Shown one piece after another: positions 31,172 to 40,139 of a stretch of 64,000 nucleotides of DNA (the stretch's first letter is position 1; each line of letters begins with the position of its first letter). The notes under the pieces were generated by a model that was given only the letters and a program-made list of their open reading frames with translations, made no database searches and was not told where the DNA came from. Location: assembly GCA_033032175.1 (NCBI GenBank), contig CM065323.1, forward strand, positions 14,260,001 to 14,324,000. Direction: 5' to 3'. Source of the DNA: Saturnia japonica (taxonomy: Eukaryota; Arthropoda; Insecta; Lepidoptera; Saturniidae). The translations under genes were made by a program, and so were the position numbers.

Positions 31172-32830
31172 TTATATACGCCAGCCCACGAGGAAACGAC
31201 CTGCTTCCAACAACGCTTTGGCGGCGGTGACTGGGAGCGACAGGTGGATCGCTCCACTGCCCCTCCCATAGGGGCGTATCTCGCCTGCCCTGATGAGGGA
31301 TGACTCGCACCCCCCTTCCGCCGCCGCCACCGCGACGACATCTGCCTCCGTCACCGTCTCATCCAGCCCAACGATCCGGATGTTGGCCATCTTCATTGGT
31401 AGGGCCACTGTGGCCACACCCGCCAACGCCTCCTGCAGTTTTTGAGCCAACCCGCCCGCTTGCTCCTGACCACGGGCGCCCGGAATTTCTATAATTCGAG
31501 ACCCCATGGCCGCGAGGCGAAGAGACAGGTTCTCTATACCCAATTCTTCAACTGCAGCCCGACTCACCCCCATGAGGGCTGCCTTATAGGTCACTCCCCT
31601 CTCCACCGCCTCTGGCCGCAGTGTAACGATCACCGCGGCCGATCGCGGCGTCGAGGGAAGCTTCCTCTTCAGTTTACCCCCGGGCACCTTACTCCCCTTA
31701 TTAGGGGCTGGAGACTTTGCCGCAGCGACCGATGGCACCACAGCTGATTTTTTCTTGGCTCTGTGCCTACGGCGGCGGACCACAGTGGTCCATCCGACCT
31801 CCTCAGGTCCCGGAAAGGGAACATTGCTTGAAGCCGCAGTTGGTACCGGAGGCGGGACCACCTCCATTTCCAGCGTCTCCGGAGGCTTGCTTTGCGTGGT
31901 CCTGGGCCTTGCAGGCTTAGGAGAAGCACCCGTCGCCTTCTTCCTGTCGGCCGCCAGTGGTGGTCTGATCACCTTGGCGGGGAGGAGACAGTCGTCCAGG
32001 CCTTCTATGCGTGCGGTAACTACCTTCCCCAAAGACAGCCGGATCGACCGCTCCATCTCCGCAAAGTGATCCTCCAAATAGCTAACTAGGGCTTTCTGCA
32101 GGGCGTCAATCTCCCGGGCAGAACGCTCGGGCTGTGATTCCAGCTCCAGTGCTGGCTGCACCTCCGACACTGGGTACACCTCCGGCAGTGGCTGCAACAC
32201 CGGCACTGGCGACGGAGGTAGCGCCATCGTTGAGCTTCGCAGGGCGACAAGTTCCTCTTTGAGTTCGTCGACCTCTTGGCGAAGCTTACGTGTCTCCCTG
32301 CGAAGGAGGAGCGTTTTGCTCGCCACGGTGCGCGCCAGGGCAGTAGAAGTAACCTCCTGTAAGGTCCAGGCCGCCTCCTTCAGAGACTGGATGTACGTAT
32401 CCTTGAGGTTGCCATACTTCGTGGCAACCTCAAGAATCGCGTCCACCTTCTCCTTGGCAAGCGTCCTGAGCCTTTCAGGGTCGAGGAGTTCAATGCCCTC
32501 GAGCACCCCCACGCCCACCTTATCATGTGCCTCCCTAGCAGCAGTCGCACGAGTGATCCCTCCAGATGACCCCGGGTCGTGCGTCTTTCCCCTCCGGGCT
32601 GTGTTAGCCTTGAAGGGAGGAGCTTCCACTCCATTCCCTCCACTGACATCAGCCAGATGCGACCGCTTCCTGTTGTCAATCACCAAAGAAGTGGAGCTAC
32701 CAGGTCTGTCAGCCCAGTGCCGAACTGCAAAACAGTCCAGCTCCCGATTCCTGTCCAGGACCACAGATGCAGAATCAGTTGTCCGTGTTAAGATTGCCAG
32801 TGTCGTCGTTATCTTAATAGAACTGCGCAA
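31172..32830 (-). CDS. R1/SART-like ORF1 (gag-like), 552 codons, copy c7
   Basis: This has the same length and layout as the c6 ORF1. Differences are few, for example VGVG for VDVG, TKYGNLKD for KKYGNLKG and AAMGSRII for AATVSRII. It ends VGWRI with TAA overlapping the ATG of gene copy c7 (31170-31174). Unlike c1, c4 and c6 it lacks the 5' UTR. Upstream a 20-base linker (32831-32850) leads straight into copia gag. Without knuckles and ORF2 it cannot be an autonomous element. The start is non-ATG (TTG), as in c6. Confidence 0.75.
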   Translation of the reverse strand: MRSSIKITTTLAILTRTTDSASVVLDRNRELDCFAVRHWADRPGSSTSLVIDNRKRSHLADVSGGNGVEAPPFKANTARRGKTHDPGSSGGITRATAAREAHDKVGVGVLEGIELLDPERLRTLAKEKVDAILEVATKYGNLKDTYIQSLKEAAWTLQEVTSTALARTVASKTLLLRRETRKLRQEVDELKEELVALRSSTMALPPSPVPVLQPLPEVYPVSEVQPALELESQPERSAREIDALQKALVSYLEDHFAEMERSIRLSLGKVVTARIEGLDDCLLPAKVIRPPLAADRKKATGASPKPARPRTTQSKPPETLEMEVVPPPVPTAASSNVPFPGPEEVGWTTVVRRRRHRAKKKSAVVPSVAAAKSPAPNKGSKVPGGKLKRKLPSTPRSAAVIVTLRPEAVERGVTYKAALMGVSRAAVEELGIENLSLRLAAMGSRIIEIPGARGQEQAGGLAQKLQEALAGVATVALPMKMANIRIVGLDETVTEADVVAVAAAEGGCESSLIRAGEIRPYGRGSGAIHLSLPVTAAKALLEAGRFLVGWRI

Positions 32831-32851
32831 AATTCTGCCCCCCTACCCAGT

Positions 32852-33918
32852 GTTCCCAGCCACTCATCACCAACTATAAAATTTATATTTTTGAGCTTGT
32901 GTGCACAAGTAATCATTTTATTTACATAATTTTCTACAGTACCACAACTCTCTAAGGTTTTAGTGATTAATTCACGCAAAAGACCTACCTTTCTGGTCAG
33001 CCCCGAGTCATCAAAAGCTTTCTTAAGATTATTCCATATGGTTGTGAATGACCATACGTCGTTTAAAATGGGTAGGATAGGTACCTTTATGAGCTGAAGA
33101 ATGTTTTGATGAGCTGATTGTTTTGTACTTGACACTCACTACTAGAGTTCACTGAGCCGGCGCCGGTTTACTTTTAATCCTGCTACAATTAGTAAAACCT
33201 TTCACTGTTCTTGCAAGTCACGAGCAGACATTGTCACAGAGCGGAAAAAAAATGAACCACAGACAATCGCGGCGGCAGTGTTTCCGTGTTCATTTCGTGC
33301 TGAACGTCACGTCATTCTGGCGTGATCACCATACCACTTGTGAAGTTTTAGCATCCTGGATGTGGATTTAATTGGTTGAATCAATTTATAAAATTATTTT
33401 TGACTTGGCTTTTACGTCGTCATCTTTGGTGAATTCACAATCGTCATTTTCCACGCACTTCCAAAGACCCTCGTGTTCGAGGTATGTTTTAACAGCAAAA
33501 CTCCACGTCACATAATTTTCTCTGCCTCTCAGTCGATCAATCTGGGCCATAGGACCTATTGATGCCATTTTAAAGCTTGTATGCTCGACAATTGAACCTA
33601 ACGCGATATCGGTTTGAGGTTACCGGCAGCTTCAAATTCGCCAATTATAACTTTCGGGTTCGCAAAAATACTAAACTGGCCCTATTACTACACTAATCGG
33701 GCGTCCCTGGGCCCATAACCTAAAAGCAAACTATTGATTATTAGATCCGATTAGTTAAGCTTAAGAAGAGAAAATAAAAGACAGGCGTGAACGGAATGAC
33801 AAATTACTTCTATATTACAATACCAAAAAGGAACAGGTTTAGCGATGACAGAGCATATAAAAATACAATAAATGTTGCCAGCCAGTTAAAGCTATTGGGC
33901 TGCGTTCATATTCCAACA
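32852..33918 (-). mobile_element. Copia 5' fragment (gag piece, solo LTR, gag N-terminus, PBS, LTR)
   Basis: This is a duplicate of 22281-23353, beginning at GTTCCCAGCC. It holds the gag block to 33038, the solo LTR at about 33043-33330 with CCATA repeats, the gag N-terminus ending at the ATG near 33568, the GGTTATGGGCCCAG primer site at 33707-33720 and an LTR at 33721-33918. TGTAT follows. The rest of the element is absent here, so this piece was duplicated with c7 and did not insert by itself. Confidence 0.7.
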
Positions 33919-34055
33919 TGTATAAATACAAGCAAAGACATTAATGCCAATTATAAAACAGAGATATTTGAAAATATAATTATGATGATTTTATGTAGTT
34001 ATTCCCACATTACTTCTTCTTCTTGTTTTGGCACCGCAAAAAGCACTTGCCAGTG
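33919..34055. repeat. Tandem-repeat unit flanking the copia fragment
   Basis: It is the same as 23354-23490. Confidence 0.5.
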
Positions 34056-34059
34056 TTAA

Positions 34060-34421
34060 GGTTTTTAAGCCTTCGTAACATTTTCCTATATTAACCTCTC
34101 TAATTCCGTTTATAATCCAACATTTTTGTTTAAGACTTGCCAATAATAACTTGGGTACAGCATGTAGTAATCTGGCGTGCTCATTACGAATAATTTAATT
34201 AATTCTGTAATTTTTGAACCTTTAACTAGGATTATTGGATGTTTTTGTGAATATGCAATATCAAAATTCTGAAGTCTCCCTCCAACTCTTAATATGTTAT
34301 TACTATCTAAAAAAGGATGTAACGGTTTTAGCGAACCAGTAAGTACTTTATTTAATTTAGAATTAATTTCATTCGCAAAATTGACATTTTGATCATATTT
34401 TATCATTAATAACAGCGCCAT
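34060..34421 (-). pseudogene. BEL/Pao pol fragment, shorter duplicate
   Basis: It matches 23500-23865, including LHPFLDSNNILRVGGRLQN. It is cut at 34421, where an exon-3 fragment of the five-exon gene follows with no spacer. Confidence 0.7.
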
Positions 34422-34422
34422 C

Positions 34423-34510
34423 TTACTTTCCGGATCCTCGTGTCGATTTACTTCAGGCTCTCGTTCTCTTAATAGTGCTGGTAGAGGGCTCGACGTACCG
34501 GAACACGATT
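34423..34510 (-). pseudogene. Isolated exon-3 fragment of the five-exon gene
   Basis: It matches the 5' 88 bases of exon 3 with about ten bases of the preceding intron (34511-34520). No other exons accompany it. It is wedged between a BEL fragment and a gypsy element. Confidence 0.65.
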
Positions 34511-34514
34511 CTTT

Positions 34515-35275
34515 TTACAAAATACAAGGCGACAACACAAGCATTAGTGATTGCAAATCATCATCCCTCAAAGGAGACCTTACTAAAGAGTTTTCAATAG
34601 GCTGCGCTTGATTAACCTGCTTAGTGGCACCTATTGCATGGGTGATGTACTGTCGGTCTTTCGTACGTACATACATAACCCCATCACGATTAAGGACATC
34701 TGTCCCTATCACAATTGAGGTGTTCATACAGGTAGATGGCACTACGACTAAGTCAGCTTCTAACGAGATATCATTTAACTCAATAGTCACAGTGACGTAT
34801 GAAGTAGCAACAATTTCGTGTTCACTAATGCCTTTTATCGTACGTCTTGTGTATTTAGGTTGACATGAAAGGAACTTAAGGACGTCAGAAGAAATTAGCG
34901 ATATATTATGGGCACCACTATCAATAAGTACGTCCATCGGTATACCTTGGACAACTGCAGGAACTATATCGAGATTTGTGGAAATTTCGGGTTTGCACAA
35001 GTTAACATTTCGTTGGTTTCTTGGTTCCGACTTGTTCTTTACAAAACACTTGTCCGCCGTGTGACCCATCTTTTTGCAAAAAGTGCATGTCACCGCGGAC
35101 TTGGCGTTGGGAGCAGTACTCGTGTTCGAGGTATTATTGTTGTTAGTTCGTTTGTTCCTATTACAGTGACCTCCTGAATGACCGCGCTGACCACAATTAT
35201 AGCATTTAATTCCCGGTCGTGAAGCTGTTTGAGAGTTAACATGAGTGTTGTTAGATTCAGCACGACTGGTTTAGC
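34515..35275 (-). pseudogene. Gypsy gag end (zinc knuckles) and protease
   Basis: Two zinc knuckles are visible: CYNCGQRGHSGGHC in one frame (about 35165-35205) and CTFCKKMGHTADKC at the start of the 192-codon frame. The aspartic protease follows with VLIDSGAHNISLIS and IGTDVLNRDGV. The element is cut at about 34520, before RT. A frameshift near 35275 separates the knuckles from the gag ORF above. Confidence 0.75.
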
Positions 35276-36292
35276 GTAAATCGATAGGAACGAGACTAAG
35301 TCTCCGGACGCTAAGTTCGCGTTTGCCGTTGCGGCTCTAATTTGAGGGTTATCAATACCTCGTATGACTATAAGAGTCCTAAGCTCTTCAGATAAACCCT
35401 TAACTACGCGTAAACGCAATAATGTACGTCTCGCGTACTCAGCGTATGTCTTGTTTTTGTCGGATGTCGTGTTCATGCATTCAAACAGAATGTTAGCGTA
35501 GTCCAACTTCCGGGGGCAGAGAGGTTTGAATTCGACTTTGAAATTCGACCACGTGCGATCGGTTGTAACCCATTCATTTAACCATACTTTGGCGTCACCT
35601 TTTAGACACGATGCTACACGCGACAGACATTCCCGATCCCCCCAACCGTTCGCAGCCATAGCACGGTCTACCTCTGAACACCACAAGTCAATGTCATGTG
35701 TGGACGGATCAAAGGTGGACACGTAATAATCGCGAGAATTATTCGATTTTAGAGTCTTAATAGCTTCCGCCGAAATGGTAATAGAAGAAACGGACACGTT
35801 ATCGGAACTGTGAACCGCGGGGTTATCACGAGTGAACTTCACGCCCTCGGAATTGTCCGCGCACGTCTTAGGAACATCGTTCAAGTTAACAAAACTATTC
35901 GAAGACAATGCGGCGTCACTATTATCGTTGACTGTGGGTACATTTTTTGCTAAGCTACTACCCGCACTATCGTTTGGAATCGGCGTTATGCAGCTATTAC
36001 TAGATTGTTCGATTGCGTTTAGTCTTACTAAAATGTTATCCAAAGTATCCTTCAATGAGTCGCTACCAACCGAACGCGACACAGGCGAACGTCGAGGAGG
36101 CGTTCTACGTATACTCCTCGAATTGTGTCTCGATATTCGAGTATGAGGGTAGTTACGCCTGTGTGCATTGTTGTCTGAATCGCGCGATTCGCTACGGTCC
36201 CTACGAGACGAATCACGTCTAGTAAAGCGTGACCTACTTCTAATCCTAGATCGACTACGATTCCTTTCTCTAGGCATGATTGTTAGCGGCAA
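35275..36292 (-). pseudogene. Gypsy (Ty3-like) gag
   Basis: The frame starts with ATG at 36292. The N-terminus is Arg/Ser-rich (about residues 5-75). A capsid-type domain follows with YYVSTFDPSTHDIDLWCSEVD, MAANGWGD, LKGDAKVWLNEW, FECMNTTSDKNKTYAEYAR and LIVIRGIDNPQIRAA. After about residue 340 the frame leaves the family sequence because of a shift just before the zinc knuckles. The protein would assemble the element's particle. Confidence 0.75.
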
Positions 36293-36299
36293 TAAAGTA

Positions 36300-36690
36300 A
36301 CCTATATTTCAAGTATCGCAAACAGAAAGGGCGATTATCTTGCTTCTTGATGACTGAATTAATTGAGATCTTTATCCCACTTCTGAATTTGGGAAAATGG
36401 ATAAAGATTCATAAAAAAAAACTATAGATTAGACTAAGTAACAATCAGCTTTTATTATAATTTAAACATAGAAATCATTTAGGAACAAAACAATCACCTA
36501 GATACAAATTAAACAGATAAAAATCAAGCACTTACAGTACCGCACAATTGTCTCGAATCTACCCACTTAAATATTAACACTTAGAGTCCTTGAACGATGT
36601 TACCACGACGAATGACAACCGACAAATACCGCCGCGCTAGAGCTGCGCGCTGGTTTTATACCCTTTTAGTAGGGTATTCCTTACTATATT
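36300..36690 (-). repeat. Gypsy 5' LTR region, probable promoter
   Basis: Upstream of gag on minus there is a TATA box (TATAAAA, 36655-36661) followed about 200 bases later by AATAAAA (near 36450). This is the usual LTR promoter and poly(A) layout. The LTR borders are not exact, because the partner LTR is absent. Confidence 0.5.
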
Positions 36691-36699
36691 ATAATTAAT

Positions 36700-37195
36700 T
36701 AGTGGTAGTCCTAACTTTTTTGCTAATGCTGTAGTACAAAATGATATTTGGCTTCCTCTGTCCAGTAGACATATTTTTTAATTATTAATTCCAATAACTG
36801 AGATCTTAGCTGTAGGAATGTTAGCGTTAGAAAGAACGATAGCTGTAGAAAAGATTGGAAGAGAAATACTGTGTAAATTTACTTGTTTACTATGATCATC
36901 CACATGTGATCTCGGTATAGACGGTTGTTTTTCTGCCTGATGCAATAACGGCTTATGTGTGCTGGAATTACAAATAGAACATTTAAACTAATATCTACAT
37001 ATTTGTGTATGAAAACTAAGACACATTTTACATAGCTTATGTTGTGTAACAAATTTAATTCTTTCTTGAGATGACTGATCATTGAATTTAGGACATTTAT
37101 ATAATTTATGACCTTTGAGAACACATTGTACATTGTTTATTTATATTTTCTTTATGTGTAGTCACAAAATTAACAGATGATTTAACTTTATTGTA
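36700..37195 (-). pseudogene. BEL/Pao gag zinc region and protease start
   Basis: The minus frames show a BEL gag knuckle region (HKLYKCPKFNDQ, ERIKFV, HKLCKMCL, CSICNSSTHKPLLHQ). A protease region follows with ICLLDRGSQISF, where the usual DSG-type triad reads DRG, and LAKKLGLPL. There are several stops. It is continuous with the gag N-terminus at 37659 across the inserted element. Confidence 0.65.
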
Positions 37196-37201
37196 AGATT
37201 T

Positions 37202-37652
37202 GTAGCAGGCTACAACACCGCCTAGCTCACCGGCGAGAGTTCATGATCTCAGTCAATCTCAGGGCGCCTTTGTTAAAATCCATGCTATAGAGCCGGCTGT
37301 ACCCCAGGTGGATCGTATTTAAGAAAACACACTTGGGGTCACAAGGTTTATTATACAAATATCCACTTATCTCGATTTCCTGGCTTTATGTCCGGCAGGG
37401 ATGGAAACATATAATCCTCGAAAAGGCAGCTCCTCTTTTTGTGCCCATGATCCAGCACTACTTGTCTATCCAAAAGTCTGTGTCCCAGCACCCTCGCTTT
37501 CTTTTTTCCTTTTTCCCGTCACCCTCCGTTCGACCTTTTTTTTAGATCCACCCCGTTTTTTTTTTTTTTTTTTTTTTGACAGCCGCATTTTTCTTTTTCG
37601 TTTGATACCCCGCTCCCTGCCTATTGAGCCGCTCTTATTTTTTTTTTGCTAC
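37202..37652. mobile_element. 451-bp insertion in BEL gag (TSD AGATTT)
   Basis: The element is bounded by AGATTT at 37196-37201 and 37653-37658. It begins GTAGCA and ends TGCTAC, a 6-base inverted terminal match. Removing it restores one BEL gag frame. It contains several long T runs and no ORF of note. It is probably a non-autonomous DNA element, family unknown. Confidence 0.5.
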
Positions 37653-37658
37653 AGATTT

Positions 37659-37890
37659 ATCATTCAAAGGAGGACTGGCTTCTAATGAAGCGGCACGCTT
37701 GTAATCTAATTGTAATTCTTGATACTTTGTATAATTTTGTAATAATGCCGCTCTTCTGACCTGGAAGTATTCTACGGTGAATTTTTCCACATCACCTGCC
37801 ATATACTTTTGTAATCGTGTAATGAAGGCTTTACACTGACCTCGAGCCGCCACAATTTTTTTGCGTTCCATCTCCATATTGCTGTTATTT
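37659..37890 (-). pseudogene. BEL/Pao gag N-terminus
   Basis: The frame starts with ATG near 37877. It reads KKIVAARGQCKAFITRLQKYM and then VRRAALLQNYTKYQELQLDY, the N-terminal helical region of BEL/Pao Gag. After LNDKS the present frame ends in the insertion. It continues in the same frame beyond it at 37195. Confidence 0.65.
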
Positions 37891-38112
37891 CTTGATGATC
37901 TGTATTATTGAGGTAATTTGTTCTACCATATATGGAATTGTGCGCGTTAGAAAACCACATTCAAGCACAATTATAGCAGCAAGCAGTATATAGCCAGGTT
38001 CCCGATGCGTGGTGAGCTTGGAGGCACACGAATAAACAAAATGGCGGACGTTGCACGCCAATGTAAAATTTTCAATCTTACTGAAAATAGCTTCTTTTTC
38101 GTGGATTATTTA

Positions 38113-38131
38113 GACTGAAGTTTCGGCACCA
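38113..38131 (-). promoter_or_regulatory. BEL primer binding site
   Basis: TGGTGCCGAAACTTCAGTC on minus lies about 235 bases upstream of the gag ATG. It begins with the TGGTGCCGAAAC core seen in BEL/Roo-type elements. LTR sequence should lie above 38132. Confidence 0.5.
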
Positions 38132-38339
38132 ATGTAAAAGTCAGCTTGTGTGGTATTGTAGCCAGAAGAGAAAGGCGTTGTAATTTAGACACTTTTTATT
38201 AGACACACACCACACAGCCATTGTAAGAGATTGTAGATGAGTTGCCAACAACAAAACATATTAAGTAAAAATAAGTCTTGCTATTAAAATAATTTATGTC
38301 CTTGACAATTTACTGGTAAGTTTCGGCACAGAGCATCTT
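38132..38339 (-). repeat. BEL LTR remnant
   Basis: This sequence sits where the 5' LTR is expected. A second GTTTCGGCAC at 38321-38330 may mark a rearranged border. The LTR ends cannot be fixed. Confidence 0.35.
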
Positions 38340-38705
38340 TTTTAACTTTTTAATATTTTATGTACCAATATTGGTTGTTCGTAGGTAATGTACTTTTAGG
38401 TGTAAAACACTTTTGTCATGTTCTTCCTTTCTTTTCGCGACCTACCCCTGTCTCTATGCATTAATGATCATGGTCTGGTCTAATCTGGGGCTTTTAGTAT
38501 GTAGTTGGGGCCCGGCTGAAAACGAGCGCTAAAGCATTTTTGCTATAGCATATGCTGAGCTGAGGTCCCTTTTGATCTTAAGTACGGCTTTTGTATGTAT
38601 AAATTGTAATTAGTAATATTTTTATTGTAATCTCTTGTTTAATTGTGTTGTGTTAATTATGTTCGTATTTTTAGTGTCAAATAAATGTTCTTTCTTTCTT
38701 TCTTT
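38340..38705 (+). mobile_element. LINE 3' UTR with (CTTT)n tail
   Basis: The plus-strand sequence ends AAATAAATGTTCTTTCTTTCTTTC. This is a poly(A) signal followed by a short tetranucleotide tail, typical of 3' ends of insect Jockey/CR1-type LINEs. The element is 5'-truncated to its non-coding end. It abuts the R1-like fragment at 38707. Confidence 0.55.
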
Positions 38706-38706
38706 C

Positions 38707-39118
38707 TCTGTCCTCGCTAGGAGCTGGCGCACGCCAGCTCTGAACGATGGCCGCCTCTTCGGCGAGCTGCCGTTCGGCGCGGCCAAGCACCCATTGGGGG
38801 AACGCCCAACGGGGACGGTGCGCCAGCTCCCCTGGAGAGGTGGAGATCTCAAACCGATTATACCGGTGGTCTGAAAAGGTCTCCATCTTTTCCAGTTCCC
38901 TCCAATCCTGCACTCGCCGTGCGACAGACGGCGTGGCGAAAGTCGCCAAGCAGGACAATGGGAAGCGGTGACAGCCGCCTAACCGCCGGCCCCAGGGAGT
39001 CGAGAAATGCCTCGAACTCCCTCGGGGGCCGGTTTGGGGAGAAATAGACTTCCACAAAACCATATCCTCCCCAGGCGGCTACCACGAACCCTGACCCCCT
39101 CTTCTTAATGGAGGGGGG
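38707..39118 (-). pseudogene. R1-like ORF2 endonuclease fragment
   Basis: One frame reads GFVEVYFSPNRPPREFEAFL, then LPIVLLGDF, the middle of an APE-type endonuclease. Another frame reads DWRELEKMETFSDHRYNRFEIS, the C-terminal SDHR motif of the same domain. The part between them, including the catalytic NAK-type region, is deleted. GC content is much higher than in the flanks. Confidence 0.7.
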
Positions 39119-39191
39119 ACCCTGTACAATAAATTGCTATGAAGCCGTCAAGGTCCTCTGCCCAGTAAGGTTGGGCTGGGACGCAGTACGG

Positions 39192-40131
39192 CTACGCAGC
39201 CACCCCAACACTAATATTCCATTCCGCCACTGATTGCACAAATAGGTCTTGTGCAGTGGCGGAGTGGTTCAAGTTCGCCTGAAGATAGGCTTTCCACCTG
39301 TCGACGAAGATTATTCGTCTCTCGTTGGAGACGAGCGGTTTCTTCGTCAACTGACCAGTCGAGAAGCGTCTCCACAACCTACTACATTAAACTTTTCGCA
39401 GCCCCCTTCAATTTTTTTATGGAAGTCCCTTTTAAGAGTCCGGACTTGCTGCAGACCGCAAGTATATCATTTACTCCCTTGTCTGCCAGGGCCCTCAACT
39501 TTTCTGCGTCGTAGACCGCCATATTCACTGCGGCTTCCTCTCCTGTAGACTTGGTGGTCTTCTTCAGGAAGGGACAACTGGCGACGGAACGGTCAGAAGA
39601 GCCATGTGCTTCGCCCGTGACCACACGCCTCGATGCACCCAGGCGACCCCCGCCTCTTCTGGCAGTATTCACCTTCGCGGCCACTGCCGCATCACTCTCA
39701 GCGTCCGAAGCATCACCCCGGTCTCCAATTGACCGGTTTTGCTGTTTTGTAGCCCCCTCCGAACTGATGGTTAACAGGGCATCCCCAGCCATACCATCCA
39801 AGAACACCTCTATTTCTTCCTTCGACGACGATAAGTCCACCATGGCATCTCCACTGACGACATTTTCCATCAAGAACGAGGAATCATCGTCTTTTTGCTC
39901 TAAATTTGACCGTCCCAGACTTTTGGAACGCCCTGACCCGAAAGACGTTCGTTTTTTCCTCGAAGTTTTCACGAAAACCTTTCCATCATCTACTTCGGCC
40001 TCTAAAGCCGCAAACCGCGACCCGAAGGCACGCATACCCACGTTTCTAGGCTTGCCGGACGACGTCCACGAGATTTGCGTTTCTGCAAAAATTACGTCGT
40101 CGAGATAAAACTGGTTTTTGCCCTCTGCCAA
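39192..40131 (-). pseudogene. R1-like ORF1 N-terminal half (second family)
   Basis: A frame of about 250 codons runs from 40131. It is acidic and Ser-rich, then has AEKLRALADKGVNDILAVCSKSGLLKGTSIKKLKGAAK, the same motif order as in the c6 ORF1 (EKVDAILEVAKKYGNLKGTYIQSLKEAA). A coiled coil follows in another frame down to 39192 (ETARLQRETNNLRRQVESL). The conserved C-terminal block and knuckles are deleted, and the fragment is followed by the endonuclease remnant. The listed start is non-standard. Confidence 0.65.
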
Positions 40132-40139
40132 TTACTGGG

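Larger units (their letters stand above)
28909..31172 (-). pseudogene. Five-exon gene, copy c7 (insertion in exon 1, exon 5 lost)
   Basis: Exon 4 lies at 29018-29083, exon 3 at 30160-30267 and exon 2 at 30358-30420. Exon 1 is split as 30531-30543 and 31056-31172 by a 512-bp insertion. The one-base deletion in exon 1 ends the frame after 27 residues. Splice borders of exons 2-4 are intact, with a GT donor after exon 3. Changes from c3 include Gln to His in exon 2 and Ala to Pro in exon 3. Exon 5 is missing because intron 4 joins the R1-like 5' end of c6. Confidence 0.65.
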
